Of a stretch of 64,000 nt of DNA, positions 42,649-50,104 are shown one piece after another. This DNA is from CBDAMZ01 sp965197375 (GTDB lineage: Bacteria; Acidobacteriota; Vicinamibacteria; Vicinamibacterales; UBA8438). The position numbers were made by a program, and so were the translations under genes. Location of the stretch: assembly GCA_965197375.1 (NCBI GenBank), contig CBDAMZ010000010.1, positions 1 through 64,000 of the forward strand. The letters are read 5' to 3'. The notes below the pieces were generated by a model, which worked only from the letters and a program-made list of their open reading frames with translations, was not told the DNA's origin and did no database searches. Each line of letters begins with the position of its first letter. Positions within the stretch are counted from its first letter, which is position 1.

Positions 42649-43557
42649 GTGTCATCTGCACCTCCGATTTTCGAAACCTCCCTGGACGGCGTCACACCTC
42701 ATCGGCGCGGCAAGGTCAGGGACCTTTACGAGGTCGGCGATCGTCTTCTAATCGTGGCGACCGATCGTATCTCGGCATATGATTTCGTCTTGGGATCGGC
42801 GATTCCAGACAAGGGGAAGGTGTTGACCCAGCTCTCGGCCTTCTGGTTCACTCAAACGCAGCACATCGTCCCCAACCACATGCTCTCGATCGACCCCAGT
42901 GAGTACCCGGAACCCCTGAATCACCAGGCCGCACTGCTCGCCGGGCGCTCAATGCTCGCCCGGCACACAAAGCCGGTGCCAATCGAATGCGTAGCCCGCG
43001 GCTACTTGGCTGGCTCGGGATGGAGGGAATACCGGGACACCGGGCAAGTATGCGGAATCGAGCTTCCAGCTGGTCTCCGCGAGTCAGATCGCCTGAGCGA
43101 ACCCATATTCACCCCAGCAACAAAGGCCGACAGCGGCCACGACATTAACATCAGCGAGGAAGCGGCCGGCGAGCTGGTCGGGCGGGCCCTCGTCGAGCGC
43201 CTGCGGGAACTGACCGTCGCGTTGTATGTACACGGCGCAGCGCATGCGGAAACGTGCGGCATTATTGTCGCCGACACAAAATTCGAATTCGGCATCGTCT
43301 CGAGGGACGGCCGCGACGAAATTCTCCTAATCGACGAAGTTCTGACACCGGATTCGTCGCGTTTTTGGGCAACCGACCGCTATCAGCCGGGAAGGTCGCA
43401 ACCCAGCTTCGATAAGCAATACGTCCGGGACTACCTTGATGGCATCCGGTGGAACCGGCAACCGCCGGTCCCCGAACTGCCATCCGAGGTGGTCGAGAAC
43501 ACCAGAGCGAGGTACGTGGCGGCGTTTCGGTCGTTGACCGGCCGTGAACTCAGCTAA
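42649..43557 (+). CDS. purC: SAICAR synthase
   Basis: Purine synthesis: joins aspartate to CAIR. 302 aa, start GTG with GAGGAT upstream. Motifs: RRGKVRDLYEVGDRLLIVATDRISAYD in parts, KGKVLTQLSAFWF, VARGYLAGSGWREYRDTG, HDINISEE and DTKFEFGIV, LIDEVLTPDSSRFW, KQYVRDYL. The long (about 300 aa) form. Followed 50 bp later by the Fis-type gene. Confidence -1.
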   Translation: MSSAPPIFETSLDGVTPHRRGKVRDLYEVGDRLLIVATDRISAYDFVLGSAIPDKGKVLTQLSAFWFTQTQHIVPNHMLSIDPSEYPEPLNHQAALLAGRSMLARHTKPVPIECVARGYLAGSGWREYRDTGQVCGIELPAGLRESDRLSEPIFTPATKADSGHDINISEEAAGELVGRALVERLRELTVALYVHGAAHAETCGIIVADTKFEFGIVSRDGRDEILLIDEVLTPDSSRFWATDRYQPGRSQPSFDKQYVRDYLDGIRWNRQPPVPELPSEVVENTRARYVAAFRSLTGRELS

Positions 43558-43606
43558 TTGCCGCGCGAGACAACCGTGAACCAATGGGACGGAAGGGGAA
43601 CGACGC

Positions 43607-43816
43607 GTGCGCGAGCAGCTCAACCGCTTGGTTGACGAGATGCTGACCAAGGGCATTCTGTACGAGGATGCCCGCCGAGAGATCGAGCGACGTTTCATTA
43701 GCCGGGCGCTGGCCCGCTCCAACGGCAACCTCAGCCGGGCGGCTGGCCTTTTGGGCATCCACCGCAATACGCTCAGCCGTAAGATCGCGGCCCACCGGCT
43801 CAAGCGCACCGGGTGA
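43607..43816 (+). CDS. Fis-type DNA-binding protein
   Basis: 69 aa, GTG start with GGAAGGGGAACG upstream. Only a Fis-like helix-turn-helix: RREIERRFISRALARSNGNLSRAAGLLGIHRNTLSRKI in parts, matching the C-terminal domain of NtrC-type activators and of Fis. It lacks any receiver or AAA domain. A nucleoid protein or small regulator is likely. It lies directly upstream of the groES promoter, but no link to heat shock is shown. Confidence -1.
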   Translation: MREQLNRLVDEMLTKGILYEDARREIERRFISRALARSNGNLSRAAGLLGIHRNTLSRKIAAHRLKRTG

Positions 43817-43843
43817 TCAGTAGTTTGGGTAGCCGCCAGACTC

Positions 43844-43871
43844 TTGACGACAACCCAGCCCCCGCTGTAAA
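43844..43871 (+). promoter_or_regulatory. Promoter of groES-groEL
   Basis: -35 TTGACG (43844-43849), 16-bp spacer, -10 TGTAAA (43866-43871). The CIRCE-like operator starts at the next base, so repressor binding would cover the start site. Confidence -1.
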
Positions 43872-43897
43872 TTAGCAGTGCGGTCGGTGAGTGCCAA
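43872..43897 (+). promoter_or_regulatory. CIRCE-like operator (HrcA site)
   Basis: TTAGCAGTG-N8-GAGTGCCAA matches the CIRCE consensus TTAGCACTC-N9-GAGTGCTAA in 15 of 18 half-site bases, with the spacer one base short. It lies about 70 bp upstream of groES directly after the -10 box. HrcA itself is not in the window. Confidence -1.
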
Positions 43898-43968
43898 CCT
43901 CCGCGTCTTCTAGGGACCATCAGGAGTATCCCTAGTTTTTTCAACTACTTGAAGGGAATGTGACATTC

Positions 43969-44265
43969 ATGGCTGTCAACGTACGACCACTCCACGACCG
44001 CATCATCGTCGAGCGCTTCGAAGAGGAAGACCAACAGGTCGGTGGAATCATCATTCCCGACACCGCCAAGGAAAAGCCGCAGCAGGGGAAGGTCCTCGCC
44101 GTCGGCAAAGGCAAGGTCAAGGACGACGGCACGCTGACCCCCCTCGATGTCAAGGTTGGTGACGCCGTACTGTTCGGTAAGTACACCGGCCAGGAAATCA
44201 AGCTGGACGGTGTCGAGTATCTCATCATGCGTGAGGACGAAATTCTGGGGGTCATCGAGAAGTGA
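43969..44265 (+). CDS. groES: Co-chaperonin GroES
   Basis: Heptameric lid of the GroEL chaperonin. 98 aa from the ATG at 43969, which has GAAGGGA upstream. Motifs: VRPLHDRIIVERFEEEDQ, the mobile loop QQVGGIIIPDTAKEKPQQGKV in parts, VGDAVLFGKYTGQEIKLDG and the C-terminal YLIMREDEILGVI. First gene of the groESL operon. Confidence -1.
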   Translation: MAVNVRPLHDRIIVERFEEEDQQVGGIIIPDTAKEKPQQGKVLAVGKGKVKDDGTLTPLDVKVGDAVLFGKYTGQEIKLDGVEYLIMREDEILGVIEK

Positions 44266-44335
44266 TCTTGGGCTGACGTGAAATGTCCGCCAGATAGACA
44301 CAGGGCAATCGATTCAGTGATTGGAGTTCGAGAAG

Positions 44336-45964
44336 ATGGCCAAGCAGATTGTTTACGGTGAGACCTCGCGGCAGATGATCACCGCTGGCGTCGACCAGCT
44401 CGCGAATGTGGTCAGAATTACGCTCGGGCCAAAGGGCCGCAATGTAGTCCTTGACAAGAAATTTGGCTCCCCCACGATTACCAAGGACGGTGTCACCGTC
44501 GCGAAAGAGATCGAGCTAAAGAATCCGCTCGAAAATATGGGCGCCCAAATGGTCCGCGAGGTCGCCAGCAAGACTTCCGACATTGCCGGTGACGGCACCA
44601 CGACGGCGACGGTCCTGGCGCAGGCGGTCTACCGTGAGGGAGCCAAGAACGTTGTGGCCGGTGCGAATCCGATGGAGATCAAGCGCGGCATCGAGAAGGC
44701 GATTGAGGTCGTCGTTAAGGAACTCGGGAAGATGTCAAAGAGCGTCGGCGGGGACATGGTCGCGCAGGTGGGCACGATCTCGGCTAACAACGACTCGACC
44801 ATCGGCGCGATCATCGCCCAGGCGATGGACAAGGTCGGGAAGGACGGTGTCATCACAGTCGAGGAAGCGAAGACGCTCGAAACCTCGCTCGAGGTGGTTG
44901 AAGGGATGCAATTTGATCGGGGCTACCTCTCACCCTACTTCGTGACCGACCCGGAACGCATGGAAGTAGTGCTCGAGAATCCGATCATCTTGATTCACGA
45001 GAAGAAGATCAGCTCGATGAAGGACCTGCTGCCGCTGTTGGAACAGGTGGCTCGGCTCAGCCAACCGTTGTTGATTATTGCTGAGGACATCGAGGGTGAG
45101 GCACTGGCCACACTGGTGGTCAACAAGTTGCGGGGTACGCTCCAAGGGGCCGCCGTCAAGGCGCCGGGTTTCGGCGACCGGCGGAAGGCGATGCTGGAAG
45201 ACATCGCCACCCTGACCAATGGCAAGGCGATCACTGAAGATCTCGGCCTCAAGCTCGAGAACATCCGAGTCGAGGACCTCGGCAAGGCCAAGAAGGTCAC
45301 GATTGACAAAGACAACACGACGATCATCGAGGGCGGCGGTTCGCAGGCGGCGATCGAGGGGCGCGTCAAACAGATCCGGGCGCAGGTCGAAGACACCACC
45401 TCAGACTACGACCGTGAGAAGCTGCAGGAGCGCCTGGCTAAGCTCGTTGGCGGTGTGGCTGTGATCAAGGTCGGCGCGGCGACCGAGACCGAGATGAAGG
45501 AAAAGAAGGCGCGGGTCGAGGACGCGATGCACGCCACGAAGGCGGCGGTCGAGGAAGGCGTTGTCCCGGGCGGTGGCGTTGCCATCCTCCGTTGCTCACG
45601 TGCGCTCGACAAGCTCAAACTCGATGGCGACCAGCAGATCGGAGTCAACATCCTTAGGCGCGCGCTTGAGGAGCCGATGCGCTGGATTGCCCAGAACGCC
45701 GGCTTCGAAGGGGCGATCGTCGTTCAAAAGGTACGCGAGTTGAAAGTGAACGAAGAGGGGTTCAACGCCCAAAGCGAGAAGTATGAGAATCTGGTGAAGG
45801 CGGGGGTCGTCGATCCGACGAAGGTCGTACGCACGGCACTGCAGAATGCCGGCTCGATCGCGTCGCTGCTCCTCACGACCGAGGCCCTAGTGTCGGAGAT
45901 TCCGGAAGAGAAGCAGGATGCCGCGGCAGGTGGTGGTCCGCCGGGTATGGGTGGAATGTATTAG
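44336..45964 (+). CDS. groEL: Chaperonin GroEL
   Basis: Tetradecameric protein-folding chamber. 542 aa from the ATG at 44336. Conserved segments: LGPKGRNVVLDKKFGSPTIT, GDGTTTATVLAQ, AGANPMEIKRGI, the VVEGMQFDRGYLSPYFVTD region, KAPGFGDRRKAMLEDIA, and the C-terminal GVVDPTKVVRTALQNA, ending in a GGGPPGMGGMY tail. Follows groES by 70 bp. Intact. Confidence -1.
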   Translation: MAKQIVYGETSRQMITAGVDQLANVVRITLGPKGRNVVLDKKFGSPTITKDGVTVAKEIELKNPLENMGAQMVREVASKTSDIAGDGTTTATVLAQAVYREGAKNVVAGANPMEIKRGIEKAIEVVVKELGKMSKSVGGDMVAQVGTISANNDSTIGAIIAQAMDKVGKDGVITVEEAKTLETSLEVVEGMQFDRGYLSPYFVTDPERMEVVLENPIILIHEKKISSMKDLLPLLEQVARLSQPLLIIAEDIEGEALATLVVNKLRGTLQGAAVKAPGFGDRRKAMLEDIATLTNGKAITEDLGLKLENIRVEDLGKAKKVTIDKDNTTIIEGGGSQAAIEGRVKQIRAQVEDTTSDYDREKLQERLAKLVGGVAVIKVGAATETEMKEKKARVEDAMHATKAAVEEGVVPGGGVAILRCSRALDKLKLDGDQQIGVNILRRALEEPMRWIAQNAGFEGAIVVQKVRELKVNEEGFNAQSEKYENLVKAGVVDPTKVVRTALQNAGSIASLLLTTEALVSEIPEEKQDAAAGGGPPGMGGMY

Positions 45965-46052
45965 TCAGCAGCTAAGTTGGCCCCGCGTCGACCGAGAAGT
46001 CACGGGACGGGCACGGGGCGAAACCTCCCGGGCCTTAGACTAGACGCGGACT

Positions 46053-47126
46053 TCAGCGAAGGGTGAAGTACAGCTCGAGCCCCACCAGCACGGCGACCGG
46101 CTGCCCGAAGCGGGTGCCGGGTGTGAACTGCCACTTCCTGGCCGCCTTGATCGCCTCCTCATCCAACCCAAAGATCGGATCGAGGGATTTGGTGATACGT
46201 GCATCACCAACTGTGCCATCAGGTAGAACGACCACTTCGAGCAAGACGGTTCCCTGAATCTTTGCCCGCATCGCCTCGGCGGTGTATCGCGGTTTGACTT
46301 CACGGAGAAGTCTCGGTGGGCTGATATCGGTACCGGGACGGTAGGTTCCACCTCCGACACCGCCACCCTGGCCAGGCCCGAGTCCGTCTCCTTGGCCCGG
46401 CCCAATCCCGCCGCCCTGCCCGGCACCTGCCCCACCGTCGCGCCCGGTACCCTGAGAACGAACGGAGGCCGCCATCAACCCATCAAGCACACCAGGTCGA
46501 GTTTCGGTAGCCGCTGCCATTAACACGGCTGGGATACTCAGATTCTGGGTCTCGAGCGGTTGCTCTTCGAGCACAGCCTCCAACTCGACGTAGTCAGGCG
46601 GTTCTTCGACCGGCACACTCAACTCCGCTTTGTCCGGTCCTTCCAGCTGCACCTGCGCCGGTAGCTCGAGCGACTCGTTGCCGCCACCACCCCCGCCACC
46701 ACCGGGGCCCTCCTGAGGCATCCACACGATGTTGTAGTTCAGACTGTTGATCTCCACTTCATAAACACGCTCAGGAACCAGGCTGATCACGAACGCCAGG
46801 AGAATGCCGCCAAACACGTGGCTGGCAGCCGATGCAGCAAATGAACGGCCCATCCGCTTTTCGACTGAGCCCAGCAGAAACCGAACATCGCAGGGACCGA
46901 AGGTGTCAGGCCGAATCGAGAGCCCGGTGTCGCGGGAGAAGCGACCCTGAAGGCCGGCGTCCCACGTGCGTTGTGACAGAGGTGTCGCGATCGGAGTGAC
47001 CAAAGCTGGAATCTTGATACCATCTGCCGCCTCGCGGTTACGTTTTCGCCGACGCTTCTCCGGCGAGGTATACGGCGTGTGCGACGGCGGAAATGGAATG
47101 TGGCCGAGGCTCAGCCCGTGGCTCAA
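46053..47126 (-). CDS. TonB-family energy transducer-like protein
   Basis: Inner-membrane protein with periplasmic TonB C-terminal domain. 357 aa. A long cytoplasmic N-terminus (about 1-95, start uncertain), one membrane helix (about 98-118: SHVFGGILLAFVISLVP), a Gly-rich stretch of eight glycines, a Pro/Glu-rich stretch and a Gly/Gln-rich repeat region (GQGGGIGPGQGDGLGPGQ), then the TonB domain KPRYTAEAMRAKIQGTVLLEVVVLPDGTV in parts to AARKWQFTPG. No ExbB/ExbD next to it. It could transduce energy or act in the VirB10-like scaffold role seen for lone TonB proteins; unclear. Converges with groEL. Confidence -1.
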   Translation of the reverse strand: MSHGLSLGHIPFPPSHTPYTSPEKRRRKRNREAADGIKIPALVTPIATPLSQRTWDAGLQGRFSRDTGLSIRPDTFGPCDVRFLLGSVEKRMGRSFAASAASHVFGGILLAFVISLVPERVYEVEINSLNYNIVWMPQEGPGGGGGGGGNESLELPAQVQLEGPDKAELSVPVEEPPDYVELEAVLEEQPLETQNLSIPAVLMAAATETRPGVLDGLMAASVRSQGTGRDGGAGAGQGGGIGPGQGDGLGPGQGGGVGGGTYRPGTDISPPRLLREVKPRYTAEAMRAKIQGTVLLEVVVLPDGTVGDARITKSLDPIFGLDEEAIKAARKWQFTPGTRFGQPVAVLVGLELYFTLR

Positions 47127-47290
47127 GCAAATCCCTCCCGGGTCAATTGTGACGGACGACTATCGAGCAAGCAACAGCAAAAAGCATGTCTGGCCGCCGG
47201 CCTGTCGGAGCGCACACAGCCTCCGCGTCCGCCGCTCTCCTTAGTGCTTCTACCGATGTGTCTTCCGGCGCTACGACGCGTCCTCATCTT

Positions 47291-47758
47291 TTAGACGCGT
47301 CCTGTCCAAGCACCAATTGCGGCATTGCCGCCGCCGTAGGCATGAAGGAGCGCGAGGGCGTCCGCCGCACGGGGTTCGCTTTCGATCGCAACAAGAATGC
47401 CGCCGCGTGCAGTAAGGGTCTCAAAAATGAAACCGTCGTGCGCCTGAAAGCCAGCGCGGCGCATGGTGGCCGCCACTCCGGTTCTGTTAAGGCCGCGGTC
47501 AGATCCCTGTAGCGTGCTAACGAGTTGACCATGTGCGATGACGGCGCTAAGACCACCGATATCTATCTCGAGCTCCCCGCCTGCAACGCCGAACGTCTTC
47601 TCCACCAAGGTCGAGGTCTCTGGCGTGTGCTTCGCCAGAATCGACAACGATTCCCCAGGAAAGCCATGCCGTGACAGCGCGTCGAGGCCACGTGCCGCCC
47701 ACACGGCATCCTGGAACACGCCGACCGTAAAGCAACGTCGGTCTTCACTCTGTGCCAT
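47291..47758 (-). CDS. Hypothetical protein, YflT/general-stress-17M-like fold
   Basis: Weakly recognised. About 155 aa from the ATG at 47758. The N-terminal FTVGVFQDAVWAARGLDALSRHGFPGESLSIL in parts resembles the heat-induced stress protein domain YflT/17M, which also has a Gly-rich centre and a C-terminal ferredoxin-like half (here VSTLQGSDRGLNRTGVAATM, GGILVAIESEPRAADALALL). No membrane helix. Adjacent genes give no clue. Confidence -1.
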   Translation of the reverse strand: MAQSEDRRCFTVGVFQDAVWAARGLDALSRHGFPGESLSILAKHTPETSTLVEKTFGVAGGELEIDIGGLSAVIAHGQLVSTLQGSDRGLNRTGVAATMRRAGFQAHDGFIFETLTARGGILVAIESEPRAADALALLHAYGGGNAAIGAWTGRV

Positions 47759-48063
47759 CGCACTGGTTCCTCTCATCGTGGCGTAATTAAAGTTTACCGG
47801 GTGCTAACGTAGATTTGCAAAACAATGAGCGCTGGTACCAGCGTTGTCGGCCCAGGCTCGGCCGGGTCCATCACCGCCCGCACACCCGAACGCCAGCGAG
47901 AGAATCTATTTCACACTGCGATCCGATCGCCGGGTTGCCGCGGCGCCCATGGGCCCCGCGCTAGCCTAGCAAAGAAAATGCACCACTCCGGGGACGCCAC
48001 AGGCGACACGAAACGCTCACTGGGTAAAAGGACGACAGCCAAAAAACAGCCGAGGCAGCCGAT
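47759..48063. other. 305-bp stretch without a gene
   Basis: Between the YflT-like gene and the selB stop. No frame on either strand carries a convincing protein or RNA signal. A T6 run on the minus strand about 25-35 bp past selB could be part of a weak terminator, but I found no proper stem before it. Confidence -1.
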
Positions 48064-49995
48064 TCACAGAACGATCCGCACGTTGCCGACCCGGCGCGTT
48101 ACACGCTCGCGGTCGAGATACTCCAAAAGTGGGATCGCGAACTTGCGTGTCACTCCGAACCGCTCTTTGAACGTCGCAACGTTGATGTGAACCGATTCTC
48201 CTGCTTCAGGCTTTAAACTGCTGACCTCCGCTTTCAGCCGGCGGAGCGCCTCGACGTGGAATACGAGCGCGTCGGCTTTTTCTAGATGGTGCTGCCGAAG
48301 TAACAACCGTAGCATACGGTCGATTAGATCTGGGCTCGCACCTGTGGTGTCGACAAGCTGCCTGACATCGGGCGGCGTCAGCCCACTATCTCTGAAGCAC
48401 CGCTCGACCGCATCGCGAACGCGTTGCTCGTCTGGTAATAGTGAGATCTGATGCGACGCCAGCGCCAGATGGCGGGTCGCGAGAAGCGTCCGCTCTGCCA
48501 CTAGCACTCCAACGATGTAATGAAACACCGCAGCGCTGGCTCGCCGACTGAACCGCTCACGAGCCTCCTCCCGGGGGAGACCCGTTTCCAGCGGCTGCGT
48601 GCGATGATACGCTCCGATCGACGCTAGCAGATCGCGCTTCACCAAACGCACACTGTCTGACGAAACGAGCAGGTCCCCAACGACAACCACCTTCCTTTCG
48701 ACTACGAGCGCCTCAACCAGCCCGCCGACCTGCGCGAGCGTAATTCCAGCCCGACTCATCAATGCCCGACGCGGAAGCCCGTGCGCAGCCGCCTCGTTAA
48801 TCATTACCTCGACCGCCACCGTTGGCGCCACCTGCAGCTCGAGACGGCGAAACCGCCCGAGCCCAGCCGCGGAACGAAGGCCGCCCCGTGGTGGCTGGGG
48901 ATCGAGAACCGTACCACCGGCGATGGTAACTGGTGGCGAGTACGCACGCAGGACGAAGCGATCGCCACGCGTCAACGCCGCCGGCCGCTCCAAATGTAGC
49001 CGCGCGAACGCCTGAAGCCCAGGATCGAGCACCGACGGGAACGTCCGCTCGGTTGCGCCTTCTGGTCCAGTTGCCGCACCCAGAGCGACTCGTGCCATGA
49101 CTTCCGCCGTGCCCTGGTGCATTCGGACGCGCGCGCCATGTTTGAGTGCCCGCGCACTCGGGAGCAGCGTGAGTAGCCCATCGAATCGCTGTGTCGACCC
49201 GAGTCCGCCTGGATCAGCAAGCGTGTCGCCGCGCCTGAGCTCCCCCACTTCAACCCCACTCAAGTTGATCGCCACACGTTGACCCGCGTGCGAGAGCGAC
49301 TGGCTAATACCGTGCACCTGAAGACCCCGAACCTTGAGGCGGCGCCCGGCCGGGTGCAACTCCAGATCACTATCGACGCGGATTCGGCCTGACACCTGAG
49401 TTCCGGTGACCACTGTCCCGAACCCCTTCACACTGAAGGCGCGATCAATCGGTAGCCGCGCTACCCCGTCATCCGATCGGCCACGCGCTCGTTTGGCGAC
49501 GTGAGCAATAGCGGCGCGAAGCTCATTGAGGCCCGCCCCTGTCCGTGGAGAGACCGCCACCATGGGCGCACCGTCGAGAAACGAACCAGAAACCAGTTCA
49601 CGGCTCTCGAGCCGCACTAGCTCGAGCGTCTCCGGGTCGACCAGATCAGATTTAGTGAGCGCAATAAGCCCGCCTTGGATGTCTAGCAGCCGACAGATAT
49701 CGAAATGCTCGCGCGTCTGCGGCATGACCGACTCGTCCGCAGCCACGACAAGCAACACACAATCGATCCCACTCGCCCCAGCAAGCATGTTCCTCACAAA
49801 CCGCTCATGCCCAGGCACATCAACGAAGGCTAACCGGGTGTCTTCCTGCTCGTAGCGAGCGAAACCGAGGTCGATGGTAATTCCTCGGGTTTTTTCCTCT
49901 TTAAGGCGATCGGGTTCCATCCCGGTCAATGCCCGAACGAGCGCACTCTTGCCGTGATCGATGTGACCGGCCGTGCCGACAACGATGTGCTTCAT
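48064..49995 (-). CDS. selB: Selenocysteine-specific elongation factor SelB
   Basis: Brings Sec-tRNA to UGA codons marked by a SECIS element. 643 aa. EF-Tu-like GTPase domain: VVGTAGHIDHGKSALVRAL (G1), RGITIDLGFA (G2), VDVPGHERFVRNML (G3) and ALTKSDL (G4). Two beta-barrels follow, with RLPIDRAFSVKGFGTVVTGT; the C-terminal half holds winged-helix repeats ending with FKERFGVTRKFAIPLLEYLDRERVTRRVG. The length and winged helices exclude EF-Tu and IF2. No selA, selD or tRNA-Sec is in the window. Downstream of rnr by 109 bp. Confidence -1.
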   Translation of the reverse strand: MKHIVVGTAGHIDHGKSALVRALTGMEPDRLKEEKTRGITIDLGFARYEQEDTRLAFVDVPGHERFVRNMLAGASGIDCVLLVVAADESVMPQTREHFDICRLLDIQGGLIALTKSDLVDPETLELVRLESRELVSGSFLDGAPMVAVSPRTGAGLNELRAAIAHVAKRARGRSDDGVARLPIDRAFSVKGFGTVVTGTQVSGRIRVDSDLELHPAGRRLKVRGLQVHGISQSLSHAGQRVAINLSGVEVGELRRGDTLADPGGLGSTQRFDGLLTLLPSARALKHGARVRMHQGTAEVMARVALGAATGPEGATERTFPSVLDPGLQAFARLHLERPAALTRGDRFVLRAYSPPVTIAGGTVLDPQPPRGGLRSAAGLGRFRRLELQVAPTVAVEVMINEAAAHGLPRRALMSRAGITLAQVGGLVEALVVERKVVVVGDLLVSSDSVRLVKRDLLASIGAYHRTQPLETGLPREEARERFSRRASAAVFHYIVGVLVAERTLLATRHLALASHQISLLPDEQRVRDAVERCFRDSGLTPPDVRQLVDTTGASPDLIDRMLRLLLRQHHLEKADALVFHVEALRRLKAEVSSLKPEAGESVHINVATFKERFGVTRKFAIPLLEYLDRERVTRRVGNVRIVL

Positions 49996-50104
49996 AGAAA
50001 AATCACTGCCCTATTAAACCGCTGCCAGCGGAACCGAAAAGAGGAGCTGGCGACAGGACCCGCGCCCAATCAGGCCGCTTGTGGTACTACCAAGCGCACT
50101 AGCC

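Noticed and set aside
47825..48190. 121-aa plus-strand ORF opposite the selB 3' end
   Set aside because: Antisense shadow of selB for much of its length; Arg/Thr-rich without a fold.
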